Shown: positions 52,647 through 63,406 of the stretch, one piece after another
Layout: each line of letters starts with the position of its first letter
Position numbering within the stretch: the first letter of the stretch is position 1
NCBI GenBank assembly: GCA_018401495.1
Contig: JAGYJX010000008.1
Span: 1 to 64,000, forward strand
Origin: Rhodospirillaceae bacterium
GTDB lineage: Bacteria > Pseudomonadota > Alphaproteobacteria > Thalassobaculales > Thalassobaculaceae
Length of the DNA: 64,000 nucleotides
Direction of reading: 5' to 3'
Made by a program: the position numbers and the translations under genes
The notes under the pieces: generated by a model
What the model saw: the letters and a program-made list of their open reading frames with translations, nothing else
Database searches by the model: none
Told to the model about the DNA's origin: nothing

Positions 52647-55600
52647 GTGGAGGGGGGGCGGATCCACTCCATACCGGTAGGCGTGCCGTTCCTGGACGCG
52701 CTGGCGGCCGGGCTCTGGGACGCGGTCGGACGCGACCCCCTGGCGCTGTCCCGCGCCACGGTGCTGCTGCCGACCCAGCGCGCGGCGCGCGCCGCGGCCG
52801 AGGCGTTCCTGCGGCTCGGCGACGGCCGGCCGATGCTGCTGCCGGCCCTGCAGGCGATCGCCGACGTCGACGACCAGGAACTGGACCTCGCCCACGGCGA
52901 GGATGCCGGGGTAGCGGAGGCGCTGGACCTGCCGCCGGCGATCCCGGCGCTACGGCGCCAGTTGCTGCTGGCCCGGACTGGTGCTGGCCTACGCCGACCG
53001 GCTGGAGGGCGACGGGATCGCCGCACCGCGCTCCGCCGAGCAGGCGGCGCGTCTGGCCGCGGCACTCGGGCGGTTGATCGACCAGGTGCAGGCCGAGGGA
53101 CTGGCGTTCGAGCGCTTGGCCGACCTGGCGCCGGTCGAGTACGCCGAGCATTGGGGCCTGACCCTGCGGTTCCTGGCGATCGTCACCGAGATCTGGCCGG
53201 CGTGGCTGGCCGAGCAGGGGGCGGTCGACCCGGTGGTGCGCCGCGACGCCCTGATGCGGGCGCGGACGCTGGCCTGGCGGTCGGCGCCGCCGGTGGACCC
53301 GGTGGTGATCGCCGGCTCGACCGGCTCGGTGCCGGCGACGGCGGAGCTGATGAAGGCGGTCCTGGACCTGCCGCGCGGCGTGCTGATCCTGCCGGGCCTC
53401 GACCTCGACTCCGATGACGCGGTGTGGGCGGCGGTCGGCGCCGACCCGGCGCACCCGCAACACGGCATGCACCGGCTGCTCGACGGCCTGGGCGTGGCGC
53501 GCGGCGAGGTCACGGTCTGGCCGGGCGTCGCCGCGGTGACGGCGTCCGCCGGGTTTGCCACCGGCGACCAGCGCGCCGGCATGCTCCGCGAGGCGATGCG
53601 GCCGGCGGCCACGACCGAGGCCTGGCGGCGGCTGGCGACCGCCCCGAGCCTGGACGCCCGCGCCTTCGACGGCATCCGGCGGATCGAAGCGCCGGGGCCG
53701 CGCGAGGAGGCGGGGGCGATCGCGCTGCTGCTGCGCGAGGTCCTGGAAACACCGGGCCGCACCGCCGCGCTGATCACCCCGGATCGCGGGCTGGCCCGGC
53801 GGGTGGCGAGCGAATTGGAACGCTGGGGCCTGGCGGTCGACGATTCCGCCGGCCGGCCCCTGGCCGAGAGCGGGCCGGCGGCGTTCCTGCGGCTGGTCGC
53901 CGCCCTCGCCGCCGAGCGGGCGGCCCCGGTGCCGCTGCTGGCCGCGCTCAAGCATCCGCTGGCGGCCGGCGGACGGTCGCCGCAGGGCTTCCGCCGGATG
54001 GTGCGCCGGCTGGAGCGTCGGGTGCTGCGCGGGCCGCGTCCGGCGCCCGGCATCGATGGCCTGCGGCGGGCGGTGACGGGGCTGGACGACGGACTGGCCG
54101 AGGAGCGCGACGGCCTGCTGGCGTGGCTCGACGACCTCGGCAGCCGCCTCGGTCCGCTGATCGACTGCGTCGCCGACCCGGCGGTGCCGGCGACCGAGGT
54201 GGCGACGGCCCACGCCCGCGCCGCCGAGGCGCTGGCGCAGAGCGACCGCGAGAGCGGCGCCGACCGCCTGTGGCGCGGCGATGCCGGCGAGGCGCTGGCC
54301 CGCCTGTTCGACGAGATGCGCGACGCCCTCGACGTGCTCGGTGAGATACCGGGACGCACCTGGCCCGGGCTGTTCGAGGCCCTGCTGGAGGGCCGGGCGG
54401 TGCGGCCGCGCTGGGGCACCCATCCCCGGCTGCACATCCTGGGCGCGCTGGAGGCCCGGCTGCAGCGCTTCGACCGGGTGATCCTCGGCGGGCTGAACGA
54501 GGGCATCTGGCCGGCCGAGGCGGCGCCGGACCCGTGGATGAGCCGGCCGATGCGCCGCGACTTCGGTCTGCCGGCGCCGGAGCGCCGCATCGGCCTCGCT
54601 GCCCACGACGTCGCCATGGCGCTGGGCGCGCCCGAGGTGGTGCTGACCCGGGCGAGCCGGGTCGAGGGGACGCCGACCGTGCCGTCGCGCTGGCTGCTGC
54701 GCCTGGAGACGGTGGCGCGGGCGCTGGGGGCGGAGACGGCGTTCCGGCCCGATTCGGCGCCGGCGTTGTGGCACGCCGAACTCGACCGCCCGGAGGAAGT
54801 GCAGCCGAGCTGTCGGCCGGAGCCCCGCCCGCCGGTGTCGGCCCGGCCCCGCTCGCTGTCGGTGACCCGGATCGACACCTGGCTGCGCGACCCCTACTCG
54901 ATCTACGCCTCGCGCATCCTGCGCCTGCGGGCGCTCGACGAGCTGGATTCCGACCCGAACGCCGCCGAGCGCGGCAACGCCATCCACCAGGCCCTCGACC
55001 GCTTCGTGCGCGAGCACCCGCGCGACCTGCCGCCGGAGCCGCTGGCGCGGCTGCTCGATATCGGCCGCGACAGCTTCGCCGAGCATCTCGACCGGCCGGG
55101 GGTGTGGGCGTTCTGGTGGCCGCGCTTCGAGCGGGTGGCGGCCTGGTTCGTGGCGCTCGAGCGCGACCGCCGCCGCGAACTGTCGTCGACCGCCACCGAG
55201 CAGAAGGGCCGCCTGACGATCGACGGGCCGGCCGGCCCGTTCGTCGTGACCGGGATCGCCGACCGCATCGACCGGCTCGGGGACGGCGGCTACGCGATCA
55301 TCGACTACAAGACCGGCGCCTACCCCAGCCTGCGCGACCTGAGGACCGGCGCCGCCCCGCAGCTCCCGCTGGAGGCGCTGATGCTGTCGCTTGGCGGCTT
55401 CCCGGACCTGCCGCCCGGGGAGGTGTCCTCGCTGGCCTACTGGCGGGTCGGCGGCGGCGACCCGCCGGGTTGCATCGACGCGGTCGAGGCCGGCGTCGCC
55501 GACCTGGTTGCCGAGGCCGAGGCCGGCCTGCGGGCGCTGGTCGAAGCCTTCGACGACGCGGGCACGCCGTACTACGCGGTGCCCGACGCCGGCCGCCGGC

Positions 55601-55668
55601 CGCGCTTCAACGACTACGAGCACCTGGCCCGCACCGGCGAATGGGCCGCCGGCGAGGAGGAGGGATGA
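52647..55668 (+). CDS. addB: Double-strand break repair protein AddB (frameshifted)
   Basis: About 1,000 residues: the inactivated helicase-like subunit of AddAB, with a C-terminal nuclease. The alphaproteobacterial form begins IHSIPVGVPFLDALAAGL. The C-terminal RecB-type nuclease shows GIADRIDRL, the active-site IIDYKTG and PQLPLEALM. One extra base near 52978-52980 breaks the frame between RQLLLAR and VLAYADRLEGDG; otherwise it is intact. The start is a GTG at 52647. The stop overlaps addA as ATGA. Confidence 0.9.
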
Positions 55669-58600
55669 GCATGGCGGGATCGTCCCGGCCGGCCCTGAGT
55701 CCCGCCCTGGTCGAGGCCAACGAGCGCCAGCGCGCCGCCGCCGATCCGGCCGCCTCGGTGTGGGTGGCGGCCTCGGCCGGGTCCGGCAAGACCAAGGTGC
55801 TGACCGACCGGCTGCTCAACCTGCTGCTCGACGGCGCCGCGCCGGAGCGGCTGCTGTGCCTGACCTACACCAAGGCGGCGGCGGCGGAGATGTCGACCCG
55901 CCTGCAGTCGCGGCTGGCTGCCTGGACGGTGGTGGCGGAGCCGACCCTGCTCGAGGACCTGGCGGCGCTGTCCGGGACGGTGCCGCCGCAGGCTCGGCTC
56001 GCCAAGGCCCGCCGGCTGTTCGCCGAGGTCCTGGATGCCCCGGGCGGCCTGAAGATCCAGACCATCCACGCCTTCGCGCAGTCGCTGCTCGGCCGGTTCC
56101 CGCTGGAGGCCGGGGTGCCGCCGGGCTTCCGGCTGGCCGACGACCGGGCGAGCGCGGTGCTGCTCGCCGAGGCCGAGGCGGCGGTGCTGGCGCGCGCCCG
56201 CGCCGCCGCTGACGGCACCGGTCACGGCGGCTGGCGGCGGCGCTGGCGGTGGTCACCGAGAAGGCCGGGCAGGAGCAGTTCCGCGAGCTCATGCGGGCCG
56301 CCCTCGGTGCCCGCTCGCGCCTGACCGCCGCCCTGGCCGCCGACCGGCGGCCTCGCCGGGCTGGCGGCGGCGGTCCACGGCCGGCTCGGCGTCGAGCCGG
56401 GGGTGACCGACCGCGACCTGCTGCGCGCCGCCTGCCGGAGCGGCGCGCTCGACTCCCCGGCGCTTCGACGGGCCTGCGAGGCGCTCGGCCACGGCAGCCG
56501 CACCGACGTCGACCGCGGCGCCGTCCTGGCCGACTGGCTGTCGGACGAGGATCCCGACCGGCGGGCGGCGGCGTGGGAGTTGTACCGCGGCGTGTTCCTG
56601 ACCGCCGAGGGGCAGGTCCGCAAGTCGATGGCGACCAAGGGAGCGCTGGGGTTCGACGCCACCGCCGGCGACGCCCTGCGGGCCGAAGCCGACCGGCTGG
56701 CCGCCGTCGAGGAGGCGCGCCGGGCCCGCGCCACGGCCGAGCGCACGACCGCGCTGGTCACGCTGGCGGCCGCCGTGATCGCCGCCTACCAGGGCGAGAA
56801 GGCGGGCCGCTCGGTGCTCGACTACGAGGATCTGGTGGAGCGGGCGCGGTCGCTGCTGCACCGCCCCGGCGTCGCCGCCTGGGTGCTGTTCAAGCTCGAC
56901 GGCGGGCTCGACCACGTCCTGATCGACGAGGCGCAGGACACCAGCCCGGCGCAGTGGGACATCGTGCGGGCGCTGGCCGAGGAGTTCTTCGCCGGATCGG
57001 GCGCGCACGACGCCCGCCGCCCCGGCGTCGAGCGCACGATCTTCGCGGTCGGCGACGTCAAGCAGTCGATCTACAGCTTCCAGGGCGCCGATCCGGCCGG
57101 GTTCGGGGCCGCCAGGGCGCACTTCGCCGGCCGGGTGACGGGCGCCGGCCGGCAGTTCCGCCGGGTGCCGCTGGAGCAGTCGTTCCGCTCCACCGACGCC
57201 GTGCTGCGCGCCGTCGACGCGGTGTTCGCCCGGCCCGAGGCGTCGGACGGTGTCGCCGAGACCGAGGTCGACGGCGTCACGGTGCCGATCGTTCACAACG
57301 CCGTTCGGACCGGCCGCGCCGGCCGGGTCGAGATCTGGCCGCTGGTCGAGCCGGATGACCCCGAGCCCGGCGCGCCCTGGGCGCCTGCCGGTGGAGCGGC
57401 GGACGGCGGACGAACCGCGCGCCCGGCTGGCGCACCGGATCGCCGAGCGGATCCGGGGCTGGATCGACCGCGAGCCGCTGCCGGCCCGAGGCCGCACCGT
57501 CCGGCCGGGTGACGTGCTGGTGCTGGTGCAGCGACGCGGGCCGTTCGTCCACGAACTGGTGGCCGCGCTGAAGAAGGCGGGGGTGCCGGTCGCCGGCGTC
57601 GACCGGCTGGTGCTGACCGACCAGATGGCGGTCAAGGACCTGGTGGCGCTCGGCCGGGCGGTGCTGCTGCCCGAGGACGACCTGACGCTGGCGACGGTCC
57701 TGAAGGGGCCGCTGGTCGGGCTCGACGAGGACCAGCTCTACGACCTCTGCCAGGGCCGCGCGCAGCCGAGGGTCTGGCGCGAGCTGCGCCGCCGGGCGGT
57801 CGAAGGTGGCGCGCTGGCGGACGCCGACCGCCGGCTGCTGGACTGGCTCGACCTCGCCGACCGGGTGCCGCCGCACGACTTCTACCAGCGCGTCCTGGCG
57901 CGCGGCGGCCGCGCGCGGCTGGTGCGCCGCCTCGGCCACGAGGCCGAGGACGCGATCGACGAGTTCCTGGCCCAGGCGCTGGCCTACGAGCGCGAGAGCA
58001 CGCCGTCGCTGCAGGGCTTCCTGCACTGGCTGTCGGCCGGCGACTTCGAGGTCAAGCGCGAGCTGGAGGGGGCCGGCGACACCGTCCGGGTGATGACGGT
58101 GCACGGCGCCAAGGGGCTGCAGGCGCCGATCGTGATCCTGCCGGACACCCTGAGGGTGCCGCTGCTGCAGGACCAGTGGCTGTGGCACGCCGCCGACGGC
58201 GCGCCGGAGATCCCGCTCTGGATCAGTTCCGCCAGGGGCGCGGACCAGGTCGCCGGCGGCTGCCCGCGCCGCCGCCCGGCGCCGCCAGGAGCAGGAGTAC
58301 CGCCGCCTGCTGTACGTCGCCATGACCCGGGCCGAGGATCGCCTGGTGGTGTGCGGCTGGCGGCAGCGCCGCGCCCCGACCGCCGGCAACTGGTACGAGT
58401 TGATCCGCGCCGGGGTCGAGCCGATCGCCGAGCCCCGGCCGCTGGCCGACGACCCCGACGGCCCGCCGGCGCTGGTGCTGGAGACCGCGCAGTCGGCGCC
58501 GTCGCCGTCCGTCGCGCCGACGGCCGGGGCGACCGCACCGCCGCTGCCGGAGTGGGCGACCCGGCCGCCGGCGCTGCCGGAGCCGAGCCCGCCGCGGCCG

Positions 58601-59191
58601 CTGGCGCCGTCGCGGCCGGCCGGCGAGGAGCCGCCGGTGCGCTCGCCGCTGGACGCCGACGGCGGCCGCCGGTTCAAGCGCGGGCTGATCCTGCACCGCC
58701 TGCTTCAGACCTTGCCGGAACTGGAGCCGGCCGTCCGCGCCGAGGCCGGGCGGCGGTTCCTGGCGCGGCCGGTCCACGGCCTGGATCCCGAGACCGCCGA
58801 GGCCTGGCTCGCCGAGGCCCTGGCGGTGCTCGACGACCCGGCTTTCGCCCCCGCCTTCGCCGCCGGGTCGCGGGCCGAGGTCCCGGTGGTCGGCGTCGTG
58901 CCGGGACCGGACGGGCCGGTGGTGGTGTCCGGTCGGATCGACCGGCTGGCGGTGACCGGGGACACGGTCCTCGTGGTCGACTTCAAGACCAACCGGCCGG
59001 CGCCGACCAGCGTCGATGCCGTGCCGGAAGCATACCGGCGCCAGATGGACACCTACCGTTCGCTGCTCGCAGGCCTTTATCCGTCGTTACGTGATACGGT
59101 GCGCGCTGGTGTGGACCGACGGGCCACTTCTGATGGAATTGCCTGCCCCGTGATCGGCGGCCGCCCGGCCGCCGGCCAGCGCGGCGCTTGA
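55665..59191 (+). CDS. addA: Double-strand break repair helicase AddA (five frameshifts)
   Basis: UvrD-like helicase/nuclease subunit of AddAB, about 1,160 residues when joined. Motifs in order are ASAGSGKTKVLTDRL (Walker A), YTKAAAAEM, DEAQDTSPAQWDIVRAL, FAVGDVKQSIYSFQGADP, VMTVHGAKGLQAPIV, YVAMTRAEDRL, and the nuclease GRIDRL, VVDFKTNR and QMDTYR. The frame changes near 56225-56235, 56340-56350, 57375-57390, 58225-58262 and 59080-59099. The conserved C-terminus CALVWTDGPLLMELPAP would end at 59153. All motifs survive, so sequence errors are likelier than decay. Confidence 0.88.
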
Positions 59192-59249
59192 CCCCCTACC
59201 CCCGCGTTCCTAGATTTGGCCGGAACGCATTCTTGGAGAGGACGATTCG

Positions 59250-59570
59250 ATGGCGACGGTCCCGGTTTCCGACGGCTCCTTCGATGACGACGTGCTGAAG
59301 TCCGAAAAGCCTGTGGTCGTCGACTTCTGGGCCGAGTGGTGCGGGCCCTGCAAGATGATCGCCCCGGCCCTGGAGGAGATCTCGAGCGAGCTCGCCGACA
59401 AGGTCACCGTGGCCAAGGTCAACATCGACGACAACCCCAAGACCCCCGCCGCCTACGGGGTGCGGGGCATCCCGACCCTGATGCTGTTCAAGGACGGCCA
59501 GGTGGCCGCCATGAAGATCGGCGCGCTCCCGAAGGGCGACCTCAAGGCCTGGATCGAGGCGTCGATCTGA
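59250..59570 (+). CDS. trxA: Thioredoxin
   Basis: A 106-residue thioredoxin 1 with the active site WCGPC at residues 30-34, the cis-proline in RGIPTLMLF and the conserved Asp in VVVDFWAEW. It is a general cytoplasmic disulfide reductant. It follows addA, as is common in alphaproteobacteria. A GGAGAGGA ribosome site lies before the ATG at 59250. Confidence 0.97.
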   Translation: MATVPVSDGSFDDDVLKSEKPVVVDFWAEWCGPCKMIAPALEEISSELADKVTVAKVNIDDNPKTPAAYGVRGIPTLMLFKDGQVAAMKIGALPKGDLKAWIEASI

Positions 59571-59597
59571 TCCCCTGAAGCGTGTGTGAGTGCGCGG

Positions 59598-59621
59598 ACG
59601 GCCCCGCTTCGGCGGGGCCGT
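59598..59621. terminator. Bidirectional terminator between trxA and the PrpF gene
   Basis: ACGGCCCCGC-TTCG-GCGGGGCCGT is a perfect 10-bp stem with a stable UUCG loop, placed between the convergent trxA and PrpF genes. The T tract is weak (CTGGCGTTC), but the position suits both genes. Confidence 0.8.
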
Positions 59622-59650
59622 CTGGCGTTCGGGCCGGCCTTCGGCGGCTC

Positions 59651-60769
59651 TCAGGGCAACAGGACGGCGCCCTGCATGAGCCGGCGGGCGGTCCGGAAAA
59701 CCAGGGCGCTGCGGGCCTCGCCGGCCTCGACGACGGCGCCCACCGACAGCACCCCCGACGGGTTGGCCACCCGCACCTCGTCGCCGACGGTCGGACGGGC
59801 CAGGCGGTGCGCCACGGTGCCCGGGATGCGGGCCGCCACGCCGAGGCACATCGCCCCGGTCAACGGCACCGCCCGGTGGGCGCGCTCCATCGAGATCATC
59901 CGGACCGACACGTCCTGGTCGCCGGCCTGCACGGTCCGTCCGTCGAGGGTGGTGAACGCCGTCGGCGCCGACAGCAGCGCCACCTTCGGCACGGCGAGCC
60001 CGGCATCCTCCGGTGTGCGGGCCATGCCCATCGCCACCGCCGCCCGGCGCCGGATCGCGTCGAGCCATGCCATGACGTCGCCGCGCGCCTCGATCGCGTC
60101 CGGCAGTTCGGTACCATCGAGGCCGAGGGCGGCGGCGTCGACGAACACCGCCGGGTTGGCGGCGTCGATCATCGTCACCGTGACCGTGCCGAGCCCGGGA
60201 ATCTCCAGCAATTCGGCGACCTGCCCGGTCGGCAGCAGTCGTCCGGTGGCGGCCCCGCCCGGGTCCAGGAAGTCGAGCCGGATGCGCGCTCCGGTGCCGG
60301 CCACCCCGGCGATCGCGAAGTCGCCGTCGACGGCGGCCTTGCCGGCGACCACCGGGAACCGGGCGTGGATGACCTTGGCGGTGTTGACCTGGTGGATGCG
60401 GACCAGCGCCTCGCCGTCGGCCGCCCGCACCAGCCCCTCGTCGACCGCGAACGGCCCGACCGCCGAGGACAGGTTGCCGCAGTTGCTGGCCCAGTCGACC
60501 ACCGGGCGGTCGACCGAGACCTGCGCGAAGGTGTAGTCGACGTCGCAGTCGGGCCGGGTCGGCGGGCCGATGATCACCGCCTTCGACAGCGACGACACCC
60601 CGCCGCCCATGCCGTCGAGCTGGCGGCCGTAAGGGTCGGGGCTGCCGATCACCCGCAGCAGGATCGGGTCGAGGGCGGAACGGTCGGCCGGCAGGTCGCG
60701 GGCGTGAAAGAACACCCCCTTGCTGGATCCGCCGCGCATGAACACCGCCGGGATTGCGCGCTGGGTCAT
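59651..60769 (-). CDS. PrpF family isomerase (4-oxalomesaconate tautomerase / methylaconitate isomerase-like)
   Basis: A 372-residue diaminopimelate-epimerase-fold protein. It starts QRAIPAVFMRGGSSKGVFF with the catalytic Lys, and contains DWASNCGNLSSAVGPFA with the active-site Cys and Asn. Relatives isomerise 2-methylaconitate (PrpF) or 4-oxalomesaconate (GalD), and no prp or gallate genes are near enough to decide. The start at 60769 overlaps the hydrolase stop as ATGA, so the two are coupled. Confidence 0.92.
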   Translation of the reverse strand: MTQRAIPAVFMRGGSSKGVFFHARDLPADRSALDPILLRVIGSPDPYGRQLDGMGGGVSSLSKAVIIGPPTRPDCDVDYTFAQVSVDRPVVDWASNCGNLSSAVGPFAVDEGLVRAADGEALVRIHQVNTAKVIHARFPVVAGKAAVDGDFAIAGVAGTGARIRLDFLDPGGAATGRLLPTGQVAELLEIPGLGTVTVTMIDAANPAVFVDAAALGLDGTELPDAIEARGDVMAWLDAIRRRAAVAMGMARTPEDAGLAVPKVALLSAPTAFTTLDGRTVQAGDQDVSVRMISMERAHRAVPLTGAMCLGVAARIPGTVAHRLARPTVGDEVRVANPSGVLSVGAVVEAGEARSALVFRTARRLMQGAVLLP

Positions 60770-61668
60770 GGTCTGGTCCCGCCCTGGAAGAGTTTCCGAC
60801 CCTGGAAGAATTCCCGGATCGTCGCGGCCGCCAGGTCGGGCTCTTCGTAGTGCACGAAGTGGCCAGAGCCTTCGGCGAAGCCGACCTCAACGTCGTCGAA
60901 GTACGCCGGCAGCACGTCCGCCCAGTCGGAGCGCAGCACCGGGTCGTGACGGCCCCACAGCACCCGGGTCGGCACCGTAATGACCGGGGGCTTGGGGGCG
61001 GTACCGGCCATCATGGCGATCCGCATGGCGTTGGCCGAGACGTACCAGTTGAAGCCGCCCTGCAGGTTGCCCGGGCGCAGGAAGTTGTCGATCCAACGCT
61101 CCAGCACGCCGTCGAAGGCGTCCTTGCGGTGGCACCAGTGCTTCAGGAAATGCCCGATATGGCCGCGGCAGGACTCCCGCGTCGCGCCGACCAGGCCGGC
61201 GGCGTACGGCATCTGGTGGAAGGTCTGGTACCAGATCTCGTTGATGTGGCCGGGCTCCCGCCAGCGGGCGCCGACGCCGTGGGTGGCGCAGTTGAAGAAC
61301 ACCAGCCCGGCGACCCGTTCCGGATACCGGATTGCCAGCCGCTGCATCACGAACGCGCCGACGTCGTGGCCGACGATGCCGACCCGCTGCAGGCCGAGGG
61401 CGTCGAGCAGGGCGATGACGTCGTCGGCCAGGGTGTCGGCGCCGGCCCGGTCGGAGCGCCCGGCCTCGGGGTTGCCGCTCTCGCCGAAGCCGCGGAAGTC
61501 CGGCGCGATCAGCCGGTATTCGCCGGCCAGACGCGCCATCACCGGCTCCCAGGTCGCCCAGAACTCCGGCCAACCGTGCAGCAGCAGCAGCGGCGGCCCG
61601 TCGCCGGCCTCGGCGACGTGGGTGCGGAAGCCGTTCGTCTCGATGAACGCGTGACGGATCTCAACCAT
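60766..61668 (-). CDS. Alpha/beta hydrolase (epoxide hydrolase / haloacetate dehalogenase-like)
   Basis: A 300-residue hydrolase. The oxyanion motif is LLLLHGWPEFWATWEPVM, the nucleophile is Asp in VGHDVGAFVMQRL (as in epoxide hydrolases and dehalogenases), and the catalytic His is in GSGHFVHYEEPD. Trp in the cap is consistent with either activity. It is upstream of, and coupled to, the PrpF-like gene. The substrate is unknown. ATG 61668 gives MVEIRHAFIETNGFRTHVAE, a normal start. Confidence 0.9.
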   Translation of the reverse strand: MVEIRHAFIETNGFRTHVAEAGDGPPLLLLHGWPEFWATWEPVMARLAGEYRLIAPDFRGFGESGNPEAGRSDRAGADTLADDVIALLDALGLQRVGIVGHDVGAFVMQRLAIRYPERVAGLVFFNCATHGVGARWREPGHINEIWYQTFHQMPYAAGLVGATRESCRGHIGHFLKHWCHRKDAFDGVLERWIDNFLRPGNLQGGFNWYVSANAMRIAMMAGTAPKPPVITVPTRVLWGRHDPVLRSDWADVLPAYFDDVEVGFAEGSGHFVHYEEPDLAAATIREFFQGRKLFQGGTRP

Positions 61669-61694
61669 CGTTTCTCTCCATGCCGGGGATGCTC

Positions 61695-62663
61695 CTAGAG
61701 CCAGCCGAGGCGGCGGAAGACCAGGTACGGCAACACCGCCGAGGCCGCCATCAGCCCCAGCGCGAACGGATAGCCCCACGGCCACGCCAGTTCCGGCATG
61801 GCCTGGAAGTTCATGCCGTAGATCGACGCGATCACCGTCGGCGGCAGGAACACCACGGCGGCGATCGACACGATCTTGATGATCGCGTTCTGTTCGATGT
61901 TGATCATGCCGAGAGTGGCGTCGAGCAGGAACGTCACGCGGTCGGACAGGAAATGCGCGTGGTCGGTGAGCGAGACCACGTCACGGCCGAGTGTCTTGAC
62001 CTTGCCGCGCAGGTCGCGGCCGGCCTTGGCGTCCATCAGCGCCTGCCCGAGATAGGTGGCGAGACGGCCGATGGTCAGCAGGCTTTCCTGGATCTTGGCG
62101 TTGAGTTCGCCCTTCTGGCCGACCTCGCGCAGCACGTCCTGGTACTCGACGGTCCGGCGCCGGCCGCGTCCCGTCGGCTGAAACACATTCTCCGACAGCG
62201 CGTCCATCTCCCCGGCCAGCCGCTCCAGGGTGTCGGCGGTCCGGTCTATGATGGCGTCGAGCAGGCCGACCAGGATCGAGGGCGCGTCGTCGCCGATACC
62301 CGGCCGCTGGCATCGGGCGGCGAACATCTCAAAGGATTTCGGCTCGATGTACCGGATGGTTATCAATCGGTCCGCGGTCAGCACGAAGGTGATCGGGCGC
62401 GCCGTCGGCTGCGGGGTGTCGGTCCGGGAGAGGATCGTGGCCGTCATGAACAGCCGGCCGTCGACCTGGAACAACCGGCTCGACGCCTCGATCTCCTGCA
62501 TCTCCTCGCGGGTCGGTACGTCGACCCCGACGGCGGCCTCGACCAGCGCCTCCTCGGCCGGTGACGGGTTCAGCATGTCGATCCACACCGTGCCGGCAGG
62601 GATCTCCCCGGCGTCGGAAACGCGCTCGAGCCGGCCGCTCCGTTTCAGGTACACCTCAAGCAT
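61695..62663 (-). CDS. corA: Magnesium/cobalt transporter CorA
   Basis: A 322-residue CorA-type channel. The N-terminal soluble domain includes LFMTATILSR and long helices, followed by two C-terminal membrane segments with the signature YGMNF (in VIASIYGMNFQAMPEL) between them. It imports Mg2+ or Co2+. It has an inner-membrane pentamer architecture by family. The ATG at 62663 opens MLEVYLKRSGRL. It is upstream of the hydrolase gene, but the 26-base gap leaves co-transcription open. Confidence 0.95.
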   Translation of the reverse strand: MLEVYLKRSGRLERVSDAGEIPAGTVWIDMLNPSPAEEALVEAAVGVDVPTREEMQEIEASSRLFQVDGRLFMTATILSRTDTPQPTARPITFVLTADRLITIRYIEPKSFEMFAARCQRPGIGDDAPSILVGLLDAIIDRTADTLERLAGEMDALSENVFQPTGRGRRRTVEYQDVLREVGQKGELNAKIQESLLTIGRLATYLGQALMDAKAGRDLRGKVKTLGRDVVSLTDHAHFLSDRVTFLLDATLGMINIEQNAIIKIVSIAAVVFLPPTVIASIYGMNFQAMPELAWPWGYPFALGLMAASAVLPYLVFRRLGWL

Positions 62664-62792
62664 GCCGGGCTCCCGCCTGTGCCGCCGTGTCCGGCATAGC
62701 CGCCGGCAGCGTCCGCCGCAACCGGGATGCCGCGCCCACCCCGGTTGCGCCACCTCGTTGCGGTAGCGGAACGAGCGGCAAGGCCGCGACCA

Positions 62793-63278
62793 TCAGTCGG
62801 GCGCGCCGTCGTCGAGCAGGCCGTGCTCGGTGTGCCAGTCGCGCAACGACCGGTCGGGGTAGCCGCGGTGCGTCGAGTCGCCGTCGCGAATGTCGGCCCG
62901 CACCCAGCCCGGCTTGTCGTCCAGCATCATGTGGACGCTGTGCGGCGGCGACGGCAGCGGCGTGTCGATGGCGCTGGCGAAGGGGTGGACGAGGTCCGGC
63001 CAGGTTGGGTCGAAGACCCAAAGCGCCGAGCCGCAACGCCGGCAGAACCGCCGCTCGGCCGCGCTCAACCGGCCGTCGATGACGGCGCTGTAGACCGCGA
63101 CGTGCTCGGCGCCGTCGACCTCGAGGCTTCCGGCGTAGGCCCCGAGGTTTATCGCGAAGCCGCCGCCGCCGTCGGTCTTGCGGCAGATCGAGCAGTAGCA
63201 CCGCAGGTACGGCGCCGGCGCGTAGGCGTCGCACCGGAACGCGACCGCGCCGCAGCGACAGGACCCTTCGAGACGCAT
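62793..63278 (-). CDS. GFA (glutathione-dependent formaldehyde-activating-like) family protein
   Basis: A 161-residue zinc protein. It has SCRCGAVAFRC at the N-terminus, CYCSICRKTDG in the middle, and RRFCRRCGSALW, which are the three cysteine clusters that bind two zinc ions in this fold. The family includes S-(hydroxymethyl)glutathione synthase, but most members are uncharacterised, so no specific activity is claimed. ATG 63278 is followed immediately by the first cysteine block. Confidence 0.92.
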   Translation of the reverse strand: MRLEGSCRCGAVAFRCDAYAPAPYLRCYCSICRKTDGGGGFAINLGAYAGSLEVDGAEHVAVYSAVIDGRLSAAERRFCRRCGSALWVFDPTWPDLVHPFASAIDTPLPSPPHSVHMMLDDKPGWVRADIRDGDSTHRGYPDRSLRDWHTEHGLLDDGAPD

Positions 63279-63406
63279 GACGATTCCTCCCTGGTCGGTT
63301 GGCGGCCGTCGAAAGCCGGGCGGCCGGGCCCGCAAGGTTCTCATCGGCGCCCGGGGATGCTACCAGGATCGCCGTCCGGATAACCGTCGATGGAGATCAT
63401 GGATCG

